This document shows positions 1 through 5,188 of a stretch of DNA of 5,522 bases, piece by piece. Made by a program: the position numbers and the translations under genes. A model generated the notes under the pieces. The model searched no databases. It was not told the DNA's origin and saw nothing but the letters and a program-made list of their open reading frames with translations. The DNA is from Alphaproteobacteria bacterium (GTDB taxonomy: Bacteria; Pseudomonadota; Alphaproteobacteria; Micropepsales; Micropepsaceae): positions 1-5,522 of the forward strand of contig QKCS01000122.1 of the NCBI GenBank assembly GCA_003246795.1. Direction: 5' to 3'. Numbering within the stretch: position 1 is the stretch's first letter; the number at the start of each line of letters is the position of its first letter.

Positions 1-2
1 AT

Positions 3-410
3 CGCATCTATGGCTGCGACGATTGTTTGGCCGTCTGTCCCTGGAACAAGTTCGCCGCCGCGTCGCGCGAAGCGGCTTTTCACCCGCGCGCCGCATTGAA
101 GGCGCCGCTGCTCGCCGATCTCGCCGCGCTCGACGACGCGTCGTTCCGCACGATGTGCAAGGGATCGCCCATCAAGCGCATCGGCCGCGACCGCTTCGTG
201 CGCAACGTCCTGATCGCGATCGGCAACAGCGGCGACCGCGCGCTCGGACCCCACGCGCAACGTCTTTTGACCGACCCATCGCCGCTCGTGCGCGGCGCCG
301 CGGTGTGGGCGCTCACGCGCCTTCTAACGAAAGAAGAGATGGCAAAACTGCGCGAGGCGAACGCCCACGAAGCCGACGCGACCGTCGCCGAAGAATGGCG
401 CGCAGCCTAG
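3..410 (+). CDS. queG: Epoxyqueuosine reductase QueG, C-terminal part (5' end outside window)
   Basis: QueG is a cytoplasmic cobalamin- and 4Fe-4S-dependent enzyme that reduces epoxyqueuosine to queuosine in the wobble position of certain tRNAs, the last step of queuosine synthesis. The frame is open from the window edge and reads RIYGCDDCLAVCPWNKF at once. This is the highly conserved end of the QueG ferredoxin-like region, with cysteines at codons 15-17, 24-26 and 36-38 and the CP that closes the cluster motif. The remaining ~115 residues are the helical, HEAT-like C-terminal domain typical of the family (for example the stretch VRNVLIAIGNSGD and the later LVRGAAVWALTRLL). About two thirds of the protein lies upstream of the window. 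An internal TTG at 27 is not a start, because the cysteine motif precedes it. The stop TAG at 408-410 shares the tetranucleotide CTAG with the stop of the opposing TPR gene. Identification is from the motif and overall pattern and is confident. Confidence 0.93.
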   Translation, partial: RIYGCDDCLAVCPWNKFAAASREAAFHPRAALKAPLLADLAALDDASFRTMCKGSPIKRIGRDRFVRNVLIAIGNSGDRALGPHAQRLLTDPSPLVRGAAVWALTRLLTKEEMAKLREANAHEADATVAEEWRAA

Positions 411-1147
411 CGCTTCTTCTTCACTTCGAGTTTTTCGATTTCCATCCGCGCGCTGGCCGCCGCTTCGCTGTAGGGCGCCTTCTCCAGCACCGCGAGAAAA
501 TCCTGCCGCGCGCCCGCTTTGTCGCCTTGCTCCGCGCGCAACAACCCACGTTCGACCAACGCCTCGACGTTGTCTTCCTGAAGCAGCAGCGCCTGCGTCA
601 CGTCGCCGACCGCGCCTTTGATGTTCTTCTGCGCGCGTCGCGCGCTCGCGCGCAGCACGAGCGCCTGCACGTTGCCGGGTTCCGACGCGAGCGCCGACGT
701 CAGGTCCGCCTCGGCGGCCGTCCATCTCTTGGACAGCGCGGCCGCGCGCGCCCGATCGATCAGGTACTCCGCCTCGCCCGGCATCAACGCCAGCGCCGCC
801 GTGAACGACGCGGTCGCGAGCTCCGGCTGTCCGGCGAGGATCCACGCGTTCCCCGCTTGACCCAGAAGCTGCGCCCGCACCTCGGCGTTTCCCGCCGAAC
901 CCTTGCGCGCGAGCAGATCGAGCCGCCGCGCCGCCTCGCCGTATTGCTTCAACCCGACGAGCGCGACCGCCGCGCAATGTTCCGCGCTCGCGTCGTCGCC
1001 GGCGGTCAGCGCGTTCATCGCCATTTCCATCCCTTCGTCCGGATGGCGGTTGGCGAGTTTCAAACATGCGTTGTAGTCGAACGACGACTGCGCCGCGGCG
1101 CTTTCGGCCGCGGTGAGGGCGGCGACCAGGAGGACGAACTTGACCAT
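407..1147 (-). CDS. Exported TPR-repeat protein
   Basis: The 246-residue product begins with a short Lys-containing N-region and a hydrophobic stretch (MVKFVLLVAALTAAESAAAQ). An AAA-Q signal peptidase I site after about residue 19 points to export to the periplasm. The mature part is almost all helical pairs with the tetratricopeptide pattern: about four repeats at roughly 92-125, 126-159, 160-193 and 194-227, with a degenerate one near 57-86. Typical small and aromatic positions are visible (GNAWILAGQPELATASFTAALALMP; ALVERGLLRAEQGDKAGARQ). The C-terminus is a charged helix ending EVKKKR. Two cysteines in the mature part (28 and 58) could form a disulfide. TPR proteins are scaffolds for protein-protein contact, so no enzymatic role is implied and the partner is unknown. 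The ATG at 1147 is chosen because it gives a clean signal peptide, although no good Shine-Dalgarno precedes it. The gene converges on queG and diverges from the SDR gene. Confidence 0.85.
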   Translation of the reverse strand: MVKFVLLVAALTAAESAAAQSSFDYNACLKLANRHPDEGMEMAMNALTAGDDASAEHCAAVALVGLKQYGEAARRLDLLARKGSAGNAEVRAQLLGQAGNAWILAGQPELATASFTAALALMPGEAEYLIDRARAAALSKRWTAAEADLTSALASEPGNVQALVLRASARRAQKNIKGAVGDVTQALLLQEDNVEALVERGLLRAEQGDKAGARQDFLAVLEKAPYSEAAASARMEIEKLEVKKKR

Positions 1148-1215
1148 GGCGGAGACTTCGCAGACTTTCGCTCGAATTCAAGTTTAAACCGCGCAACCCT
1201 GCGGTTCGAGGGTCC
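1148..1215. promoter_or_regulatory. Divergent intergenic region between TPR and SDR genes
   Basis: This 68-bp gap separates two genes transcribed away from each other, so it should hold both 5' ends. Its centre (about 1171-1190) is the most AT-rich part of the neighbourhood and contains two perfect palindromes, GAATTC (1174-1179) and GTTTAAAC (1182-1189). A 6-bp inverted repeat, AACCGC (1187-1192) and GCGGTT (1201-1206), has an 8-nt loop. No convincing -35/-10 pair was found on either strand. GAGGG at 1208-1212 is a plausible ribosome binding site for the SDR gene, though close to its ATG. The promoter role is inferred from layout only. Confidence 0.35.
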
Positions 1216-2079
1216 ATGAACCGGCTTTTCTGTTTCGGGCTGGGCTATTGCGCCGAGGCGCTGGCCCTGAGGCTCAAGCCAAAAGGCTGGCTGATCGCCG
1301 GGACGGCCCGCGCACGCGAGCGCCTGAAGGCGCTGACGGACCAAGGGTTCGACGCGGTCCACTTCGACGGCAAGCTCGCCAATCCTGCAGCCGCGCTCGC
1401 CGGAACCACGCACCTGTTGGTCAGCGCGCCGCCGACCGTCGACGGTGACCCGCTGCTGTCGCGTCACGTGCACGAGCTTTCGAACCTAACGCCGCGCCCG
1501 CTGTGGCTCGGCTATCTGTCGACCACCGGCGTCTATGGCGACCGCCAAGGCGAATGGGTGGACGAGACGACGCCGGTCAATCCGTCGAGCGAACGCGCCA
1601 AACGCCGCGTCGCCGCCGAACACGCCTGGACCGCCTGGGGCGCGGCCGTGAACGTGCCCGTGCAGATCTTCCGCCTGGCCGGCATCTACGGGCCCGGGCG
1701 CAACCAGATCGCCGCGCTGCGCGACGGCACCGCGCGCCGCATCGTGAAGACGGGCCAGGTCTTCTCGCGCATCCACGTCGACGACGTCGCCGCGGTTCTC
1801 GAAGCCTCGATCGAAAAGCCGAAGGCCGGCGCGATCTACAACGTCTGCGACGACGAGCCAGCGCCGCCGCACGAGGTCGTCGAGTTCGCGGCGCAATTGT
1901 TGGGCGTCGATCCGCCGCCACTCGAGCCGTTCGAAGAAGCCGCGCGCTCGATGTCCGACATGGCGCTCAGCTTCTACGCCGACGCCAAGCGCGTGAAAAA
2001 CGAGCGGATCAAACGCGACCTGGGCGTGACGCTTCAGTATCCGACCTATCGCGAGGGCTTGCGCGCGCTTCTCCCTTGA
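1216..2079 (+). CDS. YeeZ-like atypical SDR, NAD(P)-binding epimerase/dehydratase family
   Basis: The 287-residue protein has a Rossmann fold of the extended/atypical short-chain dehydrogenase type. The nucleotide-binding loop is FGLGYCAEALA at residues 7-17 (GxGxxA), and GTARARER (29-36) ends strand 2, where an Arg often selects NADP. LLVSAPP lies at 67-73, and YLSTTGVYGD at 100-109 is the active-site strand. RLAGIYGPGRN (153-163), HVDDVA (187-192) and YNVCDDEPA (208-216) are the usual epimerase-family C-terminal motifs, and YPTYREGLRALL closes the protein. The classical catalytic YxxxK is not present: Y107 is followed by GDRQ, as in atypical SDRs. The overall pattern matches the YeeZ/COG0451 group, whose substrate is not established. 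The start is ATG with GAGGG just upstream. The gene is the first of a likely two-gene run with the small downstream gene, 70 bp away. Family assignment is confident and the reaction is unknown. Confidence 0.85.
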   Translation: MNRLFCFGLGYCAEALALRLKPKGWLIAGTARARERLKALTDQGFDAVHFDGKLANPAAALAGTTHLLVSAPPTVDGDPLLSRHVHELSNLTPRPLWLGYLSTTGVYGDRQGEWVDETTPVNPSSERAKRRVAAEHAWTAWGAAVNVPVQIFRLAGIYGPGRNQIAALRDGTARRIVKTGQVFSRIHVDDVAAVLEASIEKPKAGAIYNVCDDEPAPPHEVVEFAAQLLGVDPPPLEPFEEAARSMSDMALSFYADAKRVKNERIKRDLGVTLQYPTYREGLRALLP

Positions 2080-2137
2080 GCCACATCAAGGGGCGAAGGC
2101 GGGCCGGCGCTTATTGTCCGCCGCCAAACCCATCCGC

Positions 2138-2143
2138 GGAAGG
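2138..2143 (+). promoter_or_regulatory. Strong Shine-Dalgarno deciding the ATG at 2150
   Basis: GGAAGG lies six bases before ATG 2150. It supports this start over an in-frame TTG at 2114, which has no such site and would add twelve residues of low-complexity basic sequence. Confidence 0.7.
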
Positions 2144-2149
2144 CCGATC

Positions 2150-2545
2150 ATGTCCCATTTCCACGCCGTCGTCTGGCTCGACCATCGCGAGGCGAAAGTC
2201 TTCACCTTCAGTCCCGACGACGTCGAAAAGCTCGTCATCCACGCCGACAAGCCGGCCAAGCACATCCATCACAAGGCGGGCGCCATGGGCCCCGGCCACG
2301 CGAAGGAAGACGAACACTATTATCACGGCATCGCCGAAACCTTGGCGCAACCGGGCGAGATCCTGATCGTAGGACCCGGCCAGGCGAAGACCGCATTGTT
2401 CAAGCATCTGCACGCGCACGACCCGAAGGTTGCAGCGAAAGTCGCCGCCATCGAATCCGTCGATCATCCGAGCGACGGCCAGATCGTCGCCTACGCGCGC
2501 AAATATTTCGCGAAGTTCGACAAGACCTCGCCGCAGCGCGTCTAG
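2150..2545 (+). CDS. Small eRF1-domain-3-like 'translational machinery' protein
   Basis: This is a 131-residue soluble protein with no signal peptide or membrane segment. It begins MSHFHAVVWLDHREAKVFTF, a beta-hairpin start ('VVWLDHREAKVF') typical of small bacterial proteins annotated as translational machinery protein or related to eRF1/Pelota domain 3. A His-rich central loop (residues 38-59, HIHHKAGAMGPGHAKEDEHYYH) is followed by ILIVGPGQAK at 71-80. That strand plus glycine loop and helix is the most characteristic part of the fold. DHPSDGQIVAYARKYF (105-120) forms the final strand and helix. The full eRF1 GGQ catalytic domain is absent, so it cannot act as a complete release factor. A link to ribosomes is an inference from fold family only. 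The start is fixed by GGAAGG upstream. It follows the SDR gene in the same direction and ends one base before the end of the converging hydrolase gene. Family recognition is from memory of sequence pattern and is moderately sure. Confidence 0.7.
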   Translation: MSHFHAVVWLDHREAKVFTFSPDDVEKLVIHADKPAKHIHHKAGAMGPGHAKEDEHYYHGIAETLAQPGEILIVGPGQAKTALFKHLHAHDPKVAAKVAAIESVDHPSDGQIVAYARKYFAKFDKTSPQRV

Positions 2546-2546
2546 C

Positions 2547-3302
2547 TCACACGGCGCAAAGTTCGTCCAACATCGCGCCAAGCCGCGCGATGTTGGACGG
2601 CCTCGACAGGCGATGGTCGCCGTCTTTGATGAGTTCGACGATCACGTCGCTGCTTTCGATCTGTTCGACAAGACGCATCGCATGCCGCCAAGGTACGTCC
2701 GGATCGGCCATGCCTTGCAGCACGCGCACCGGACAGGTGACGCCGATCCGACCGCTTAGGATCAGGTGCTTGCGCCCGTCCTCGATCAGCCCGCGCGTGA
2801 TCGGGTAGGGATTGGGTTCGTAGGCCGACGGCCGGTGCCAAACGCCGCGCTTCATGATCTCGCGGCGGATGTCGTCCGGCATCGCCTTCCACATCAGCTC
2901 TTCGGTGAAGTCGGCGGCCGGCGCGATCAACATCAACCCGGCGACGCGCTCAGGCCGCGCCAGCGCGGCAAGCGTCGCGATCCATCCGCCCATCGACGAG
3001 CCGACGAGCACTTGCGGGCCCTCCGTCACCTCGTCGATCACGGCAAGCGAATCGGCGAGCCACCGTGTCACCGTTCCGTCTCGAAAGTCGCCGCTCGATG
3101 TCCCGTGCCCGAAATAGTCGAAGCGGGTGTAGGTGCGCCCGCGATCGCGCGCCCACGCGTTCAGCGCCATTGCTTTCGTGCCCGACATGTCGGATTTGAA
3201 ACCCGACAACCAAACGACGCCGGGCCCGGTCGCGGCGCCCGCCGTTTTGAGATAGGCAATCGTCTGCCCGTCCGGGCGTTTGAGCCGCATCGGCTCGGTC
3301 AT
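2547..3302 (-). CDS. Alpha/beta hydrolase, ABHD10-like serine esterase/thioesterase
   Basis: The 251-residue cytoplasmic hydrolase has a complete catalytic set. The oxyanion region is WLSGFKSDMSGTKA (31-44), FDYFGHGTSSGDF lies at 61-73, the nucleophile elbow GSSMGG puts Ser103 at its tip, Asp200 sits in GMADPDVPW, and His230 in DGDHRLSRP. The combination of LSGFKSDM-GTKA, FDY-G-G-SS, GSSMGGW, and GVW near residues 153-155 closely resembles human ABHD10, a mitochondrial depalmitoylase, and its bacterial homologues. The substrate here is unknown; an acyl ester or thioester is likely. The start ATG 3302 gives MTEPMRLKRPDG, the usual N-terminus. A TTG at 3350 would add 16 residues that look unlike the family, but it has AGGA upstream and cannot be fully excluded. 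The gene faces away from the toxin-antitoxin promoter and converges, with a one-base gap, on the eRF1-like gene. Its last codons contain a long inverted repeat, listed separately. Confidence 0.88.
   Translation of the reverse strand: MTEPMRLKRPDGQTIAYLKTAGAATGPGVVWLSGFKSDMSGTKAMALNAWARDRGRTYTRFDYFGHGTSSGDFRDGTVTRWLADSLAVIDEVTEGPQVLVGSSMGGWIATLAALARPERVAGLMLIAPAADFTEELMWKAMPDDIRREIMKRGVWHRPSAYEPNPYPITRGLIEDGRKHLILSGRIGVTCPVRVLQGMADPDVPWRHAMRLVEQIESSDVIVELIKDGDHRLSRPSNIARLGAMLDELCAV
2564..2599. repeat. Perfect 15-bp inverted repeat (hairpin) at a convergent gene junction
   Basis: The left arm at 2564-2578 (CGTCCAACATCGCGC) is exactly the reverse complement of the right arm at 2585-2599. The loop is six bases, CAAGCC. 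It lies inside the 3' end of the hydrolase coding region (codons for SNIARLGAMLDE), ending about 15 bases before that gene's stop. On the other strand it begins 18 bases after the stop of the eRF1-like gene. No run of T follows on either strand, so it is not a standard intrinsic terminator. Being symmetric, it could fold in both transcripts and act as a bidirectional transcript end or 3'-end stabiliser, which is an inference. Confidence 0.8.
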
Positions 3303-3356
3303 GGGGATGCGCCGTTGATTTGCTGTCGATCTCGACCATCCGGCCTGCAATCATCC

Positions 3357-3384
3357 TTGACAATATACGTCAATGACGTATAGT
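3357..3384 (+). promoter_or_regulatory. Promoter of the toxin-antitoxin operon
   Basis: A perfect -35 TTGACA (3357-3362) and a -10 TATAGT (3379-3384, five of six to consensus) are separated by 16 bases. Such a sigma70-type match is striking in this GC-rich window. The expected transcription start, six to seven bases after the -10, falls at 3390-3391, on the first ATG (3390). The transcript would therefore be leaderless or nearly so at that codon. Confidence 0.75.
3364..3382. promoter_or_regulatory. 19-bp palindromic operator, probable antitoxin binding site
   Basis: TATACGTCA-A-TGACGTATA is a perfect inverted repeat with 9-bp arms and a one-base centre. It fills the spacer and overlaps the -10 of the toxin-antitoxin promoter. 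A dimeric helix-turn-helix protein bound here would block RNA polymerase, which is how HigA/RelB-type antitoxins commonly autoregulate. The encoded antitoxin carries such a domain. The palindrome also lies 62 bp upstream of the divergent hydrolase start and might affect that gene. Confidence 0.75.
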
Positions 3385-3389
3385 CAGGC

Positions 3390-3454
3390 ATGATACGCAG
3401 CTTCCCCTCGTCACGGTTGTCGAGCTTCCGGAGTTCAGACGCGAATCTGCGAAG
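3390..3454 (+). other. Out-of-frame 5' part of the toxin gene (likely one-base frameshift at CCCC)
   Basis: In the toxin frame (codons from 3377 on) this stretch is open and encodes THE family-like N-terminus LVTVVELPEFRRESAK directly before the GTG at 3455. It contains no ATG, GTG or TTG in that frame. The only ATG, at 3390, is in a different frame and reads MIRSFPSSRLSS. If the CCCC run at 3404-3407 had one more C, the ATG would read MIRSFPLVTVVELPEF and continue into the toxin, giving about 118 residues, close to the ~110 of HigB2-type toxins. The three explanations are a real one-base deletion, a homopolymer sequencing error, or a -1 slip of the ribosome on CCC-C. The first two are more ordinary. 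Confidence 0.6.
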
Positions 3455-3745
3455 GTGTGGTCCGACGACGAATGCGCGGCGTTCATCGAGTTCATCGCGG
3501 CGCATCCGTTGGCCGGGGCCGTCGTCGAAGGCACTGGCGGCGTGCGCAAGATCAGGTGGGCGCGAGAAGGCATGGGAAAGCGCGGCGGCGTCAGGGTTAT
3601 CTACTATTACCTGGATGAAGCCATGCCCGTCTTCTTGATCTCGATCTTCGCCAAGAACGTGCGGGCGGACATGTCTGCGGCGGAAAAGGCCCAAGCGCGG
3701 CAATTCGTGCAAGCGCTCAAGCGGCGGCGGAAGGACGTACGGTGA
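3455..3745 (+). CDS. HigB2/RelE-family toxin (type II toxin-antitoxin), N-terminus uncertain
   Basis: The toxin of this family is a ribosome-dependent mRNA endonuclease in the cytoplasm. The 96 residues from GTG 3455 contain the core signature of the HigB2-like RelE group: GTGGVRKIRWAREGMGKRGG (27-46), RVIYYYLDE (48-56), FLISIFAKN (60-68) and a basic C-terminal helix rich in Lys and Arg (QALKRRRKDVR). These match the known pattern GTGGxRKxR...GKxGGxRxIYY...KN...L. The basic and aromatic residues are those that contact mRNA and ribosome in relatives. The GTG start has a poor ribosome binding site and would remove the first beta strand (TVVELPEF), which is encoded in frame just upstream without a start codon, so the gene may be longer or disrupted (see the entry for 3390-3454). 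Its TGA overlaps the antitoxin start, giving the toxin-first order typical of higBA. Family call is confident; whether this copy is active is open. Confidence 0.82.
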   Translation: MWSDDECAAFIEFIAAHPLAGAVVEGTGGVRKIRWAREGMGKRGGVRVIYYYLDEAMPVFLISIFAKNVRADMSAAEKAQARQFVQALKRRRKDVR

Positions 3746-4032
3746 TGACGAAATCGGGCAAGAGCATTCTACGCGGCCTCAAGGAGGCGGTTGACTACGT
3801 GGACGGCAAGCGCGCCGGCGCACGGACGCACGTCGTCGAGGTGGCGGACGTCAAGGCGCTGCGAAGGAAACTCGGCATGTCGCAAAGCGAATTCGCGGCG
3901 GCTTATCGGATTCCGCTCGACACGCTTCAGGGCTGGGAGCAGGAGCGTCGCGAACCCGACGCCACAGCCGCCGCCTATCTGAAAACGATCGCACGCATGC
4001 CGAAGCAAGTTAAGACGGCATTGCAGAATTGA
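3745..4032 (+). CDS. HigA2-like antitoxin with C-terminal helix-turn-helix
   Basis: The 95-residue protein has an N-terminal part (1-45) with charged, flexible sequence (MTKSGKSILRGLKEAVDYVDG), which in HigA2-type antitoxins binds and neutralises the toxin. A C-terminal Xre/Cro helix-turn-helix lies at about 46-90. It is recognisable in VKALRRKLGMSQSEFAAAYRI followed by LDTLQGWEQERREPDATAAAYL, with the W-E-Q-x-R-x-x-P signature of the family. The protein should neutralise the toxin and repress the operon through the palindrome at 3364-3382. AAGGA at 3731-3735 is a good ribosome binding site and serves either ATG 3745 (9-base spacing, chosen) or GTG 3742 (6-base spacing, one extra residue). 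The ATG shares its A with the toxin's TGA, so translation is probably coupled. A glycosyltransferase gene starts 10 bases after the stop. Confidence 0.87.
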   Translation: MTKSGKSILRGLKEAVDYVDGKRAGARTHVVEVADVKALRRKLGMSQSEFAAAYRIPLDTLQGWEQERREPDATAAAYLKTIARMPKQVKTALQN

Positions 4033-4042
4033 CGGCAAACGC

Positions 4043-5188
4043 GTGACACTCTCCGTCCTGCAAGTCATCCCGGCGCTCGACGCCGGCGGGGCGGAGCGCA
4101 CGGCCGTCGACGTCGCGCGCGCGGTGGTCGCGGCCGGCGGCAAGGCGTGGATCGCCACGACGGGCGGCCGCTTGGCGGGCGAGGCGGAGAAGGCGGGCGC
4201 CGAAATTGTCGAGGGACCGTTCGACACGAAGAACCCGCTCGCGATCTGGCGGAACGCGGCGACGCTCACCAAACTCGTTCGCAGGGAAAAGATCGCCATC
4301 GTCCACGCCCGCTCTCGCGCGCCGGCGTGGAGCGCCTATCTCGCCGCGCGCCGCACGGGCGCGAAATACGTCGCGACATATCACGGCATCTACAACGCGA
4401 AGGGCGCGGCGAAGCGCTGGTACAATTCGATCATGGCGCGCGGCGCCGCCGTCATCGCGAACTCCGCTTACACGGCGAACCACGTCAAGGCGCAGCACAA
4501 GATCGACCTGAAGATCCTGCACGTCATTCCGCGCGGCATCGACGTCGCGGGCTTCACGCCCGAGAACGTGTCGTCCGGACGCGTCGAGGCGATCCGCAAG
4601 CAATGGGGCCTGAAGCCCGGCAGGCCCGTGATCGTCATGCCCGGCCGCCTGACGCGATGGAAAGGCCAGCTCGTTTTCGTCGAAGCGCTGGCTTTGCTGC
4701 CCGACCGCAATTTCGAAGCGGTGATGGTCGGCGACGCCCAGGCGCGCGACGCCTATGTCGACGAACTCCGCGCCACGGTCGGCCGTTTGGAACTGACCCA
4801 GCACGTGCGCATCCCCGGCCACTGCAGCGACATGCCGGCCGCCTTCCTGGCCGCCGACGTGATCGTCGCGCCCTCGATCGAACCGGAAGCCTTCGGCCGC
4901 GTCGCCGTTGAAGCGCAAGCGATGGGCCGCCCGGTCGTCGCCTCCCGCCTCGGCGCGCAAACCGAGACAATTCTGGACGGCGTCACCGGATTCCTCTTCC
5001 CACCCGGCGACGCGAAAGCCTTGGCGCAAGGCATCGCGCGGGCGCTCGCACTTCCCGCCGCCGAACGCGAAACGATGGCGAAGACCGCGCGCGAGCGCGT
5101 GACGCGCATCTATTCCGTCGACGCCATGTGCGCCGCGACCTTGGCGGTCTATCGCCAAGTCATGTCAGGGCGTCGAGAAAAAGCCTGA
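4043..5188 (+). CDS. GT4-family glycosyltransferase (GT-B fold)
   Basis: This 381-residue retaining glycosyltransferase probably moves a sugar from a nucleotide-sugar to a lipid- or glycan-linked acceptor at the cytoplasmic face of the membrane. The acceptor domain begins VLQVIPALDAGGAERTAVDVA (5-25), with the GGAE loop of the GT4 family, and includes YHGIYN at 113-118 and VIANSAYTANHVK at 137-149. The linker VIPRGID (161-167) precedes the donor domain. That domain contains PGRLTRWKGQ (200-209, with Arg202 and Lys207 of the phosphate-binding site) and the E-x7-E motif in EAFGRVAVE (Glu282 and Glu290), which binds the donor nucleotide-sugar. GATP-type membrane segments are absent. The length is normal for the family. 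The GTG start has only a weak ribosome binding site; no better in-frame start is seen. It lies 10 bp after the antitoxin, so it may be read from the toxin-antitoxin promoter. The sugar and pathway cannot be told, but envelope polysaccharide or LPS core is likely. Confidence 0.9.
   Translation: MTLSVLQVIPALDAGGAERTAVDVARAVVAAGGKAWIATTGGRLAGEAEKAGAEIVEGPFDTKNPLAIWRNAATLTKLVRREKIAIVHARSRAPAWSAYLAARRTGAKYVATYHGIYNAKGAAKRWYNSIMARGAAVIANSAYTANHVKAQHKIDLKILHVIPRGIDVAGFTPENVSSGRVEAIRKQWGLKPGRPVIVMPGRLTRWKGQLVFVEALALLPDRNFEAVMVGDAQARDAYVDELRATVGRLELTQHVRIPGHCSDMPAAFLAADVIVAPSIEPEAFGRVAVEAQAMGRPVVASRLGAQTETILDGVTGFLFPPGDAKALAQGIARALALPAAERETMAKTARERVTRIYSVDAMCAATLAVYRQVMSGRREKA

Noticed and set aside
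23..1219. 398-codon plus-strand open frame
   Set aside because: It is Arg-rich low-complexity translation antisense to the TPR gene and out of frame with queG. It arises from high GC at third positions.
2098..2122. GGCGG/CCGCC stem after the SDR gene as a terminator
   Set aside because: The stem is only 5 bp with a 15-base loop and no T-run, and is common by chance at this GC content.
1503..2366. 287-codon plus-strand frame spanning SDR and the next gene
   Set aside because: It overlaps two convincing genes in another frame and is Arg-rich without domain signal.
2609..2627. GGCGA-TGG-TCGCC stem followed by GTCTTT as a plus-strand terminator
   Set aside because: The stem is 5 bp with a 3-base loop, the T-run is only three bases, and it lies inside coding sequence; too weak.
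3303..3350. Extension of the hydrolase to TTG 3350
   Set aside because: The added residues (MQAGWSRSTANQRRIP) do not resemble the family N-terminus, whereas MTEPMRLKRPDG does.
3390..3638. 82-codon frame from ATG 3390 as a separate gene
   Set aside because: After the first few codons the product is Ser/Arg-rich and out of frame with the toxin. It makes better sense as the displaced start of the toxin gene.
4010..5158. 382-codon minus-strand open frame opposite the GT4 gene
   Set aside because: It is the antisense shadow of a clear glycosyltransferase. Its translation has no recognisable domain and unusual Arg/Gly/Asp content.
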